From the NCBI RefSeq assembly GCF_026151205.1, contig NC_087084.1:13295453-13359452 (forward strand): DNA of 64,000 bases. The letters are read 5' to 3'. The first letter of the stretch is position 1; each line of letters begins with the position of its first letter. This DNA is from Bolinopsis microptera (lineage: Eukaryota; Ctenophora; Tentaculata; Lobata; Bolinopsidae). Below are positions 1 through 11,993 of this stretch, one piece after another. The notes beneath the pieces are model-generated. The model was not told where the DNA came from, did no database searches, and saw nothing but the letters and a program-made list of their open reading frames with translations. A program made the translations under genes and the position numbers.

Positions 1-991
1 ATCAAAGTTGTATATTTTACCATTCACCCAGGTCATAAGATATCGCTTCAAAAATTCTTGTGAGTGTAGCTGATGATCATATCCAACTTTTTGGAACAGG
101 ATTTCTCTCAATTTTGAGTTTTAAAATTTAAGGTATGAAATGTGGCCTCAAACGACTTAGTAAAATTCATCGTAAAAAGGGCCAAACATGGCAGATTTAA
201 GGCTTAAAATGCCTATAACTCAAAAAGTATCAGTTTTTTTGAAATAATTAATTAATTTAATAAATAATAAAGACTTCTCAAAATTTTCAAAATTTTCGAA
301 AAAGAAAATATTTATTTTTTCGAAAGTGCGGGTCCTCAAAAATAATTTTTAATGTATCAAATCTTATTGTTTTTATGTATACTTTCTTAATATGACGTTA
401 ACAGCAGGGCCAGGGCATAAAAGCTTTTGGTGTATGTCCCCTTAATGATATGATGAGCTGTAATCCAGTGGGCAGCGATTGTTATCATTTTCACTGGAAT
501 GGTTCTCAAATTTCACCAAACATTACACGGTTACTTTACCGTTAATATATGAGACTCAGGACCCAGTACTCAATGTGCATATTGTATTCTTCTATTCATT
601 AGAATCGATATCATTTGGGAATTCGCTTTTACTACTAGCAGGACTATTTTACACCACACAATGCAAAAATGGACACACTGCATTTATGTTAAGTTATGGT
701 ATAATAACTCCTCGACTAAATGTCACTTTGAGAGCTTGGCAAATGTTAAATAAGATTGAAGAATATAATGAAATAGAATATGATAAAATGCATAAATCAT
801 GATAGCCTACGTCAACAGTAGTAGCCTTCATCAACAGTCTAAAAGGGAGATAAAATTCACAACTTATTTGATAGCTAAATCAAAACCATATTTCGGGAGC
901 AATCGATAACCAATTCAAGCTCAAATTTTAATAAAATAATGTACACTATGAATTATATTTAATTATTAATAATTCCCCCCTTAAATTCCAG
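1..991. other. AT-rich DNA upstream of the first GALNT exon seen
   Basis: No GALNT exon or other conserved coding segment is visible here. The expected upstream exons (membrane anchor, stem and the DxH-containing half of the catalytic domain) must lie before the window. This stretch is most simply intron, ending at the acceptor just before 992. Open frames of about 100 codons have no recognisable similarity. Confidence 0.5.
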
Positions 992-3900
992 CACGACACG
1001 ATGGAGTACCCCAACAATGCCCAACAAGAGATACAGAAAGGAGGGTTCCACTGGGGCCTCATTTACAAGTGGATACCTCTTAATGCTACTCAGCGAGCAC
1101 TAGGAATAACCGCACCCCAGGCGTACGTTAATTTTACACTGCTGTACTTTTATAACTCATATTATCAGGTTTTTCTGGAACATTTGAAATGGAGATTATG
1201 GAAAAATCAAAGTAGCAGCAGTAAGACAGATAATTAAAAATAATGATGATGTGTTATAATTTATCTTATAATTAAATATCTTATAAATTACAAACCCCAG
1301 GTCTGCCACAATGGCTGGAGGACTGTTCGGTATAGCTCGGGACTATTTCTACCAACTTGGCACTTACGACGAGGACATGAAAATCTGGGGCGGTGAAAAT
1401 CTCGAGATATCTTTCAGGGTACGTAATACATACTATTATAATGCATTTTACACATAATTGGGCTGCAGTAGACGGTCTGTATACTGTACATTTGTCCAGT
1501 TCAGAACATAAATCAATCATTACTTTAAATTTATGTGATATACTGACAAATGGAAAGTACAGCGCTGCTAACATGCCATATCATTACATATCATTACACC
1601 CATATCATTACACTACAGTGATTAGCAGCAACACACGCTCCAACGAATTGTAAGATTTCACACAAAAATTCAAATTCTGCACGGCATAACTTCACACTTA
1701 AGGTATTCTGAAGTACATTACTTCATTCTTTTAGGTATTTAGGGTTTAATTCTTATCTTTAATTCGTCTTGTTCTCACTTTCGTAGCTCTCAGACCTTGT
1801 ACCTACATTTTGGGTCCATCAAATTACAGTAATTAAATTTTGGTATACCACATATTTTGGCGTAAAGATTTTAAAATGTATTTGAGAAGCTTCATGTACA
1901 AAGGTACGTGACATGCCGTGCTCCACACATTTCTAAAATACTTGTCTCCCTCTCTGGCAACGCATTGTAAAGGTTGTGATATTGTCTCTCTCCCTCTCTG
2001 GCAACACATTGTAAAGGTTGTGATATTGTCTCTCTCCCTCTGTGGCAACACATTGTAAAGGTTGTGATATTGTCTCTCTCCCTCTCTGGCAACACATTGT
2101 AAAGGTTGTGATATTGTCTCTCTCCCTCTCTGGCAACACATTGTAAAGGTTGTGATATTGTCTCTCTCCCTCTCTGGCAACACATTGTAAAGGTTGTGAT
2201 ATTGTCTCTCTCCCTCTCTGGCAACACATTGTAAAGGTTGTGATATTGTCTCTCTCCCTCTCTGGCAACACATTGTAAAGGTTGTGATATTGTCTCCCTC
2301 CCTCTCTGGCAACACATTGTAAAGGTTGTGATATATTGTCTCTCTCCCTCTGTGGCAACACATTGTAAAGGTTGTGATATTGTCTCTCTCCCTCTGTGGC
2401 AACACATTGTAAAGGTTGTGATATTGTCTCTCTCCCTCTCTGGCAACACATTGTAAAGGTTGTGATATTGTCTCTCTCCCTCTCTGGCAACACATTGTAA
2501 AGGTTGTGATATTGTCTCTCTCCCTCTGTGGCAACACATTGTAAAGGTTGTGATATTGTCTCTCTCCCTCTCTGGCAACACATTGTAAAGGTTGTGATAT
2601 TGTCTCTCTCCCTCTCTGGCAACACATTGTAAAGGTTGTGATATTGTCTCTCTCCCTCTGTGGCAACACATTGTAAAGGTTGTGATATTGTCTCTCTCCC
2701 TCTCTGGCAACACATTGTAAAGGTTGTGATATTGTCTCTCTCCCTCTCTGGCAACACATTGTAAAGGTTGTGATATTGTCTCTCTCCCTCTGTGGCAACA
2801 CATTGTAAAGGTTGTGATATTGTCTCTCTCTGGCAACACATTGTAAAGGTTGTGATATTGTCTCTCTCTGGCAACACATTGTAAAGGTTGTGATATTGAT
2901 GACACTACTTGTAGGGTATCTCCGTGTCAAAATCAGGGTCCTCACTACAACAACACTCCTATTACTTATACACTGTACACCTTATACACTGTACACTTTA
3001 TACACTGTACACCTTATACACTGTACACCTTATACACTGTACACCCGACACCATTCCTTACTACTTCATACGTCAGTCAACATGTACATTGTACACTAGA
3101 TACCATATAACCGCACCTTTACTGTAAGTTTTTAACAGACAGATCTCATCAGCTGTCTCCACCAATTTGCTCCGTAATCAGTTAATTAGCCGTTAATTAG
3201 GTAATTAATTTCAGATATGGATGTGTGGTGGAAGGTTGGAGATTGTGCCTTGTTCCCGGGTCGGGCATTTGTTCCGAGTTAAGAATCCGGTGTCTTTTCC
3301 AGATGGTTCGGATACGGTGTCACGTAATACTAGACGTCTAGCCGAGGTTAGTGTATAACACTTTATAAAAATCGAGATGACCCTAATACATGGTAACTAA
3401 TCTATATTATATCTCAAATTCTACATCCGGTACGGCTCTGTACACATGATATCTCTCTCTGCCATGAAACATGGCTAACCTTTTAAACTATGATTTAAAA
3501 CCTAAACCTAAACTAAAACTCAACTGGGCTCTCCTGTAGCTGTGTCACCAAACTAAAGTGTATAACACTTTACACTTTACACACTATCTTGTAATATGGG
3601 AGGATCAGATACGATTAATGTATATCCTGACAAGTTTAAGCTTTTGATTTAGGGTATTGAGGGTGCGGTGGGGGCAGGAGGTGGGTTTGGGGAAAGTATA
3701 ATGATTTATTTTGTTACAATACCTATTATGATGATTACATTATGCTGGAATAGAAGCGATATCCAGATATCCTGTAACAGTACGTGTTATTCAGGTTTGG
3801 CTAGATGACTACAAAGAATACTACTACGATATACAAGGTGGAAAAGGAAGGGACTTTGGCGACGTCAGCGCTAGAAAGCACCTCCGAGATCGACTGCAAT

Positions 3901-6900
3901 GCAAGGACTTTAAATGGTATGTTAGAGGCGACGACTCCCTTATTAGGGTATTCCACTGTCACGTGACTCCCTTATTAGGGTATTCCACTGTCACGTGACT
4001 CCCTTATTAGGGTATTCCACTGTCACGTGATGGTAGCTTTGTTTGCTGGCCGCAGTGACCACACCTGAAATACGAACTGTTGAATACTGTACTACTGCGC
4101 AATCTCTTGTCCAGTTTAGAAACTTAGTTGGGAATAAATTGATCCGAAAGTTATTGATCAGTTGCTGATAGCCGTGATTGACAATTATTGATTTGAATGA
4201 AGCTGATGGTCAGAAAGTTTGGTGGTTATGACTTCTGATTTGGTTTATTATGTAAGCTGCTTCTGAGTGTTAAAGTGTATTGTATAGAAAGTGTATTTAA
4301 CAGCTGTAAGTGTACAGTTATTATTGTCGTAATGATGACTAAAGGAGTAGACTGTTCAATTGATAAAATTCGTTATCGCTAATTCATATACACCATGTGA
4401 TTAGTGATAATGAATCTTATCAATTAACACACTGTATATAAGTGGTAATTTGACCCGGTCCTGACTTTAACCACTCTACAAAAACTGGAGAAAGTACATC
4501 TACTCTCCAGCGCTTTTGCAACCCAGCAGCTACCCAAAATATACAGCAGACTTCAAGTCTACCCCCCATGTCAACATCTTCAAACTAACTCCTAAAATAG
4601 AACTTCGCTCCACCACTTACGAAATGATGCATTACGTGGTTCCAGCCCCTAATAGCAACACTTTCCCTCCCCGTAATGCTGCATTACGTGGCCCCAGCAG
4701 CCCCTAATAGCAACACTTTCGCTCCCCGACCCAGGACCCCTAATCTCGTAAAATATATATCCAAATAATGGGTATTATTCGCTTTTAACTCAAACAGTTA
4801 CCACTTTTTTACTTTTATGATTCAGCTAAGTGATGCAAACTCGCCACCCGGTGACATGCCGAGGAGCCCCATTAACAAGCATCAAACAGAATCACACAAT
4901 TCTCAATTCTTCTTTCTCCTCTCTCTCCGTGCTTGCAAAATATATATGATACACTAATACTGTATTTTAGAACACTGTCCGTACACATAGTTTGATGTGC
5001 GGTAGATAGTGTCAGGGAAAGATCTGAGAGATTAGAATTAGATTGATGGTAAACCAATGGGACTAAGTTTTAAATGTTGTTAAATCTACAAAATATACAG
5101 AAAACTGAAACGACTTAGCCCTTACAATTATATGGCGAGTATTCGAATTTCTTATATAATATATAATTGTAAGGAAAATAAAATCCCAAGTGACATTGTC
5201 TGGAATATCCATAAGGGAGTCACACGATTGTGTTATATCTCAATTATATTAGGGACGGTTCACATATTATTACGTCAGCAAGATAGTGTAGTTGTTAGTC
5301 TCCTCCGGCCTGTCAGTGACGTCACTAAAATAGTGACGTCACCAAGTTTACAGATAGCGTTTGTGTAGAAATAACAATGTCGTCAGCATGTTTATGACGC
5401 ATACGTCATGATAATATGTAGACATTTTCTAAATCGTACATTATTTTCAGGTTTGTTAACAGCGTTTATCGAGAATTGGTTGTTCCTGATGACTCCAACT
5501 ATGCGCTTGGTTCCGTGAGTAAAATTACAACTTTAACTTTATTTAACTTTATTTAACTTTATTTAACTTATTTAACTTATTCAACTAAAGTTCAAATAAT
5601 AAAATTTTTAATTTTCGCCCTGTAGGAACTGAGTAACAGTAGGTTTTCCAAGCGAACGTGAAATAAAGTTTATATAACATCTCTACTATAATTCAGAGAA
5701 TTGTTTCTGCTGTCTGTACGACCGCCCACGTGCAAATCAAACGAAAAATATGAACTTTCGTAGTAACCATGGTAACGAGGGTTATTAAGTTGTTACACGC
5801 ACGTGCAAAGATTGTAAAAACGGAATTTTTATCGGTTTTGGTGATACTACGTTGTGTTTAGTGCGAGAAACTTTTTAATCGGCTGTATCTTCGGTTGTGT
5901 ATTGACGCGATTTAAACTTACTAACAAAAAATACTATTAGCTTCCTCCCAGTGACCACGGGTTTTCTAGTCATCTCTACTATAATCCAGAGAATTCTGTA
6001 CACTGTACGACCGCCCACGTGCAAATCAGACGAGAAATAGGAAGTTGCGTAGTAACCATAGTAACGAGGATTGTTACACGCACGTGCACGTGCACTGATT
6101 GTTTTAATGTCATTTTAATCGGTTTTGTTGATATTACGCTGTGTTTAGTACGAGCAACATTTTATTTGGCTGTATCTTCGGTGGGGATGAATACTTTTTG
6201 ACACGATTTAAACTGACTTCCAAACAATACTATTAGCTTCCTCCCTGTGACCACGGGTTTTCTAGTCATCAATACTATAATTCAAAGAATTACTTCTGCT
6301 GTCTGTACGACCGCCCACGTGCAAATTATATGAGAAATATGAAGTTGCATAGTAACCATGCTAACGAGGGTTGTTACACGCACTTGCACTTGCACTTGCA
6401 AGGATTTGAGAGGGGCATTTTGATCGGTTTTTTTGTTATTAGGTGGTGTTCAGTGCGAGCAATATTTCAATTGGCTGTATCTTTGGTTTTGATGGATATT
6501 TGTTGATGCTATAAAAACTGACTACCAAAGAATACTATTAGCTTCCTCCCTGTGACCACGGGCTTTCTAGTAATAACATAATGCAGTTTGTCTGTAGCCA
6601 AGTTAGAGCATCTACTCAATATTGAATTTAAATCAAGCTGTTTTAAAGTTGCATAGTTTAACTTGAATTAAATGTTATATGTATAATATAGATATCCAGA
6701 TTGAATTATGTAGTCAGGGAGACAACCTCCGGGGGGGGGGGGGGGGGGGGGGGGGGACCTTGAAGCCTCACTCTAGGAGTATATTCTCCTCGCTTTATTT
6801 GTACGCTATCCTATAGCGTGCGTCATGATGTGGATTGTGGATACATACTCAGACAAATACCAAATACCAGACAAGAAATAATACATATTTTGTTCACAAT

Positions 6901-9490
6901 TCACATCCCCAAAACATATTAACCGTATTTTTTTCACATCCCCAAAGCTCCTTATCTAGAATAAACGTTTTCCAAATCTGACCCCGAGTAGCTTTTGTTT
7001 GTGTATCATACTGATCTTTGTTTGATTGTGAACTAAGGGGTCATTCAAATATTACGTATTCACCTTTTGGGCAGTTATAAAACTCCCCATTCCGTAGCTG
7101 TAATCAGTTTTACACATGGTTATTGTGTTAAAATCTCACTAGCATTATAAATGATAACCCCTCACTCCCCCTCAGTAATTACTTAATTACATAATATGTA
7201 AACTGACAATGTAGGGTATACGAGTAGCGTGTTTAAATAACAAGTATATAGACCAGGGTAGTATATACTCAGGGGAGGTAATGAAACAGTGCGAGTTCGA
7301 ATCCCACTGTCTGCCTGGTCGTGGGGTGAGCGTCGTTGACGTTCAGCTAAGGATCAAGAGTGGTCTATGCAGCCCCCCGGTCTACTCAGCCGAATACTCG
7401 AGAAATCGGGTGTGAGGGTTAAATGAGGAGCTGCACATTGCAGCAAAGTCTCGGGCGAAGAAAGTATGGTACACACTACCTTAACCAGGGTGCTACTGTA
7501 TCTAGAAGTACGTGTCAGGGTAGTGCATTGTAGGGATTTTTGTACGTGATAAATGATAATGCTGGTAATCGTTGTCAGATTGTATTGGCCGCTCTCCTCT
7601 GCACTGAGATCAGGAAACATTAAAATTCTCCTTACATTTCATATTATGCTAATGTTATGATAAGTTTAAATGCATTACAGGCTAGGTTCTATATAAGCCA
7701 CTGTGATACATACTCTGTAACTCTCTATTTTATTTGTCAACACTGTAAATACGTGGTTAGTAGTTGGGGTTTATATCCACGTCCACTACCGCTAGTACAG
7801 ATGGGCGGTGCACGGCTCCTACCAAATCTGCAGAGTATTAAAAGAGCGGGAAATTCGAGGTAGTGGTACACCTCAGTATGTATATGGGATAAGATTGGGT
7901 TTAAATATAGGATTATCAGTTAACAATGATCTGTGAACATACCTTCAAATCTGCTTGGAAACCCCCCGGTATTCTGAAATACATATTTATATCGAGTCCG
8001 TATATAATATAAAATATTATATGTAGTCCGTATTACAATTTCCATATTTCATCATCACTATAGGTAATCTACACGTAATATTTTAGTTATGTCATGTTGA
8101 ATAAATTTTAGAGTTACATCTTTGCATGATAACTCAATCCTAGTCGTGGAATAAGATTTATAGCTTTTAAATTTAAAAAGCCATTAATAAGCACACGACT
8201 TTGGAATTGAAGTTATCAAAAGGGAATTTTCCATGAAGTGAGACTATTGAAGATTATCTGCCTTAAATGAATATATAATGACCTTCCAGTAGTCAATTAG
8301 TAAATCAATCACCAAATTAGCTTATTAATTAACTAATTAACTAATTAACTAATTAACTAATTAATTACTTCAGGTACGTAACCCCACATCTAACCTATGC
8401 CTGGACGACCTACAGAAACTAGACGATGACAAGGGTGACAAGAAAGTAGGTGTCTACTGGTGTCACGGCCAGGGTGGCTCTCAGTTCTTTATCTTCTCCA
8501 AGGACTATGAGCTTGTGGCGCTGCGCAAGAACGACTATTGTTTGGATAATAGTAACTACGCGCCCGGGGCAACTCTTGAGTGGTATCCGTGTCATAAGAT
8601 GGGCGGGAATCAACTCTGGACCTTCAAAACACAGGTGTGATACAGTAACGGTTTTTTAATTGAAAGTGTAGTCGGTTGTTTATTTCAATTAGTATAACTG
8701 GTTATGATGCAGGAAGTATGATTACGAAATGATTTAAACAGAACTTATCATTTCGTAAAAGAGGATTGTAAGTTTTGCGCAATCTAAAAAGTTTTGTAGT
8801 TTGTAATTGTAATAACATCTAGATCTGTAATTTGTAATTGTAACAACACGATAACATTTTTCAGACTAAAGAGCTGATACACGTGCCGAGCAATAATTGC
8901 CTGGACGCGCGAGGCCTCAAAGCCAAGGACTTAGTTAAGCTTAACCCCTGTGATGGGTCTCTGGGTCAACAATGGGAGTTTAGTAAGGTCAGTCTCTCTC
9001 TTTTATTTGTTACAGCCTGGTTGTTAGAATCAGGTTGCAGCTGTGGTGCTGCTTAAACCACATACCAACATACCAACATACCAACATACCAACTCCTTTC
9101 ACAACTCTGTTTGTTAAATAACATAGTTACAGTACTGTTTAAATGTTTACTTTTACCCAGATATAAGTCTGGTTAGTGTGGGGTTAAAACTCCCATTTTG
9201 GTTGTAATGTGGGTCAACGAAATGTCATTGTGTAAATGTCACTCTACCATTGAGACGTGTACTGGTTCTGTGGTAACAGACACCATGGTTTAACATCTTG
9301 GTTTGGTTATAATACCATACATCAGCTGTTGTCACCTTACATTTTGTGTGTAAAGCACCGTGCTTTTAATTAGAAGTGGTTAAAAACTCAACTTTTATAA
9401 GAAAGTTGATTAATTTCCACGTGAAAAGCCAGCTCACCAATTTTTTTTCAGGTTTACAGTAAAGAAACGTTATGGAAAAAAGTGAAGTAA
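992..9490 (+). CDS. GALNT: Polypeptide N-acetylgalactosaminyltransferase, C-terminal eight exons (5' part outside window)
   Basis: Enzyme of mucin-type O-glycosylation: transfers GalNAc from UDP-GalNAc to Ser/Thr in the Golgi lumen. Coding exons read 992-1122, 1301-1418, 3215-3346, 3795-3916, 5451-5514, 8374-8634, 8865-8987 and 9452-9490 (TAA). All have GT..AG borders and matching phases, giving 329 residues. The first exons carry the family signatures [26 protein letters not shown] and [12 protein letters not shown] (the Gal/GalNAc-T motif), followed by [20 protein letters not shown]. Exons six to eight form a ricin-B lectin domain with three CLD motifs (NLCLDD, DYCLDN, NNCLDA) and QxW-type positions GGNQLW and GQQWEF. 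The protein ends [12 protein letters not shown]. An AATAAA overlaps the stop region (9489-9494). No frame damage is seen. Which GALNT subfamily it belongs to cannot be settled from this half. Confidence 0.95.
1946..2900. repeat. 44-bp minisatellite, about 22 copies, in a GALNT intron
   Basis: The unit contains GGCAACACATTGTAAAGG followed by TTGTGATATTG and a TCTC-rich tract. Copies are spaced 44 bp apart, with a two-base variant (CTCTCTGG or CTGTGG). The last units are shortened by loss of part of the TCTCTCCC tract. Because 44 is not a multiple of 3 and the unit lacks stops on the minus strand, all three minus frames stay open for about 1 kb. Those open frames are an artefact of the repeat. 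Confidence 0.97.
2957..3055. repeat. Short tandem repeat of TATACACTGTACACC
   Basis: About six near-identical 15-16-bp units in the same GALNT intron, just after the 44-bp minisatellite, decaying into CACCCGACACC. Confidence 0.9.
3388..3556. repeat. Dispersed repeat, copy 1 (inverted partner at 31689-31855)
   Basis: About 165 bp, running from TGGTAACTAATCTATATTAT through CATCCGGTACGGCTCTGTAC to GGGCTCTCCTGTAGCTGTGT. It recurs in reverse orientation at 31689-31855 with few differences. One copy is in a GALNT intron, the other inside an inverted-repeat element in a PSME3 intron. No coding potential is seen. Confidence 0.85.
3933..4028. repeat. Three tandem 32-bp units containing CACGTG
   Basis: Units start at 3933, 3965 and 3997. 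Each carries GACTCCCTTATTAGGGTATT and ends with TGTCACGTGA, so the array presents three CACGTG E-box palindromes 32 bp apart, shortly after a GALNT exon (3795-3916). Confidence 0.9.
5680..6570 (+). mobile_element. Three head-to-tail Helitron-like non-autonomous units
   Basis: Units at 5680-5969, 5973-6265 and 6269-6570 (290-302 bp). Each starts TC(T/A).TACTATAAT (the third TCAATACTATAAT) and ends GTGACCACGGG..TTCTAG, with 3 bp between units. A 5' TC, a 3' CTAG followed by T, no inverted terminal repeats and tandem arrangement fit Helitrons; a strong 3' hairpin is not obvious. They also share CGCCCACGTGCAAAT and ACACGCACGTGC blocks. No Rep/helicase coding is present. An ordinary satellite is the alternative. 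Confidence 0.5.
6731..6756 (+). repeat. Poly-G tract (26 nt)
   Basis: Uninterrupted run of 26 G in a GALNT intron. Copy number is likely to be unreliable in any assembly. Confidence 0.95.
7037..7203 (+). mobile_element. Harbinger-like MITE, degenerate copy
   Basis: Begins GGGGTCATTCAAATATTACG after TAA and ends near TTACATAATATG. It shares the internal segment ACACATGGTTATTGTGTTAA with the copies at 11268, 25222, 33933 and 35872. The terminal inverted repeats are decayed. Confidence 0.6.
7251..7320 (+). repeat. tRNA-like fold with B-box; possible SINE head
   Basis: A 70-nt stretch begins GACCAGG and ends CCTGGTC, a perfect 7-bp acceptor-like stem. GAGTTCGAATCCC resembles a pol III B box and T loop. 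The T stem is mismatched and no convincing D arm or anticodon arm can be drawn, so a functional tRNA is not supported. A tRNA-derived SINE is possible. Confidence 0.3.
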
Positions 9491-11267
9491 TAAACATTTA
9501 AAAGAGTTTATATATTTTTATAATAAGGTTTATATGATACGATCTGCTAATTGGCTTATTAGTTTAATTGCTAATTAGCTAATTATCTAATTAGTTAACT
9601 GTTGTACAGGTCGCCTGTGTATTAAACGATTTTTTCCCGATTTGAGTTGCTGTTTTTTAACGCTGTTGAGTATGTTTTGTTTGATACACTCCAATACTCC
9701 GTCATAGTGTCGATGTGAAGTCATTATTGTGACGTCATAATCAAAATGATGACGTCATAATCAAAATGATGAACTGCGTCGACATTATGACATCACACGC
9801 ATTTCACCAACCATTCACAATCGCATCACTTAAATTTCAAATTATGTATTTAAACCTTTATGCACTTTTAGATAGGGGTTTTTAGTGAGGTCTGTTGCTG
9901 TTAAAAGACATTTAAGTTTAATGATTTTTAAAATTTAGAAAAAGGCAGCCTATCGAAGAATCTGGATAACCATGACGATGATATGATTTGATTCTGGGAT
10001 TTGTGCATCGAATATTTGCTTAAAATAATAAAATGAGTTGTCTGTATTTTTAGTAATCTGTATTTTAGTAAATTATTTGGGAATTCCAAGTTAAATTTTG
10101 ACATTCCGATAATAAACGACGCCACATGAACGAATCTCCGATAAAATGCAGTTGCAGTGTTTGCGTTTCACTTTTTAAATATAATCTAGCTAAAGGGTTG
10201 TAATTTAATTTTCAGCTTCTGGTGTCTTTGATTTCAGTTGCCTTATGATAACTAATAATCGATTATTATTTGTTGAATTAATTAGAAATAATAAATGGAT
10301 TGTGCTAAAAATTGATAAGGTTTATTAACCCATCCATTAATGGGCTTAATGGTGAAATTATCAAGATCTAGCATACTTTAACTCCGGTGTATGGAGGAAA
10401 ATCTTTACACAGCACCATGTCATCAATTTAAGAGATTTGATTAGAATTACACCAGCGTTCAGGACGTTGTCACGTCATATTGAGTGGTTGCTTAAATTTT
10501 AAAATTTGATGTCCTGATAAATGTGTCAAAAATATTACTTCTGAGCCCAAATTTCCGAAAATAACTCTGAATTCGTGACTGGAGCAACTCTTATAAAGTT
10601 AAAATGCGCAGCTCAACTGAGTAATGTCTGGAAGGCGCGGTGCTAATATTTTGACAAAAGCTCCTTCGATCTAGCAGTAAGTATATTACAAATGTCGCGC
10701 GCAGCGTGTTAGCGGCATATTCCTTGACACATCGACGAACTTCGGATACATTCCATGCATGCATTGCCTGTAGCTGTGGTTTGAAAGTTAGCAGTTATTG
10801 TGTGAGTCCACTCCGCCACTTGCTTCCTACATTCCCCAGAAAGTTTTAAAATAAAGAATCATGGCCACTGTACGCACAATTTTTTGTTGCCTACTGCCTT
10901 CGTAAACAGTAAAAGTAGAAGAGTAATGTGACTACCTTGTCAGATACGGTGACTTCCTTGACTACACGGTTACCCATTATCCTTGAGGACCTATCGTGAT
11001 ATCATTGATCAAATTAGTTCGAGCAGGATCTGGTAGTACTAGCCATTCTGCGGCCTGTTTGTTATGTATTTCGCACAACTCTGTGCAAATTAACGAATAA
11101 ATTACCGACAGGGGGCTCGGGTTAAAACTTAAATGGTTAGAGGATTGGTATTAAAGCTTTTGAATCTCTGTTGCAGTGAAGATAATGTAGCCAAGAAGTA
11201 TGACCCGGTCGAACCCTTAACGGCATTGTGCACTGATAACCCACCAGTACCACATCAAAGTCCATTA
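9491..11267. other. GALNT 3' flank and intergenic DNA
   Basis: No gene is supported. It holds an AATTAGCTAATT-rich stretch (9545-9600) and, at 9701-9790, an imperfect palindrome enclosing two TGACGTCA sites (9730-9737 and 9750-9757) in a 20-bp direct repeat. The rest is unremarkable AT-rich sequence. Confidence 0.6.
9701..9790. promoter_or_regulatory. Paired CRE-type palindromes TGACGTCA in a direct repeat
   Basis: TGACGTCATAATCAAAATGA occurs twice in a row, flanked by GTCATAGTGTCGATG and an inverted relative CGTCGACATTATGAC. TGACGTCA is the consensus CREB/ATF site. Two more occur at about 5317 and 5332 as a palindrome in a GALNT intron. Whether they are used is unknown; they may simply belong to a repeat. 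Confidence 0.35.
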
Positions 11268-11436
11268 GGGGTCGAGTTCGCATATTACGTAATCACTTGT
11301 TGGACAATTTTTACCCCCCTCCCCTCCGTTTAATTAGTTTTACACATAGCTATTGTGTCAAAATTACACTACCCTAGTTTAAGTTATTTGGAAACCCCAT
11401 CCCCCTCGGCTGATTACGTAATATGAGAACGACCGC
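11268..11436 (+). mobile_element. Harbinger-like MITE, best-preserved copy
   Basis: 169-bp element with inverted ends GGGGTCG.GTTCGCATATTA and TAATATGAGAACGACCGC, flanked by TTA on both sides (11265-11267 and 11437-11439). A 3-bp TTA/TAA duplication is typical of PIF/Harbinger. The interior has C-rich blocks and ACACATAGCTATTGTGTCAA. Relatives lie at 7037, 25222, 33933 and 35872, with part of one near 22990-23100. Confidence 0.7.
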
Positions 11437-11993
11437 TTATTATCGATTATCTTCCTTGCTTTTTATCGATATCATACGGAAATACTTTTTTTTGTGTGGA
11501 TAAGTTTAATTTTGTGCAAGGTTTGATAAATCTTTATAATATTTTTGTAACCAACGACAAGTAATGAGACGTTTATCAACAAAGGAAAATTGAATTAAGA
11601 ACATTTTGATGTGCTGATTTTATGGACAAAGCCGAGAATAGAAGACCTATTTAGTATTTATTCAATAAATATCGAAGGAAACACTATACATAGTATGGCA
11701 GGAATTTTTAAAAGCATTGTTCTTGAACAAACAGTGAAGTTACGAACAAAATAATTTATTGAAACTACCCCGCGTTCAGCCTTTTACATAATTAAGCTAA
11801 TTACTAATTGCCAATAGATTCTTCAATCAGGTTCATAAATAGACACTAACAGTATAAATAAAACTAGCAATTATAGAGGTCCTTAGTCCTGGCGTACTGC
11901 ATATTTACATATTGTTTATTAATTTATTTCCAGTTAAGATTAATAAGCTACAAACAAGTTCATACACAAAACTATTTAAGCAAATGTAATTTC

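Noticed and set aside
1833-2945. Long minus-strand open frames with repeated [10 protein letters not shown]-like peptides
   Set aside because: They come only from the 44-bp minisatellite lacking stops; all three frames are open and none extends into conserved sequence.
7251-7320. Possible tRNA gene
   Set aside because: The acceptor-like stem and B-box are good, but the T stem is mismatched and no anticodon arm forms; at most a SINE head.
11133-11333. 66-codon plus frame
   Set aside because: Overlaps the Harbinger-like MITE at 11268 and shows no conserved features.
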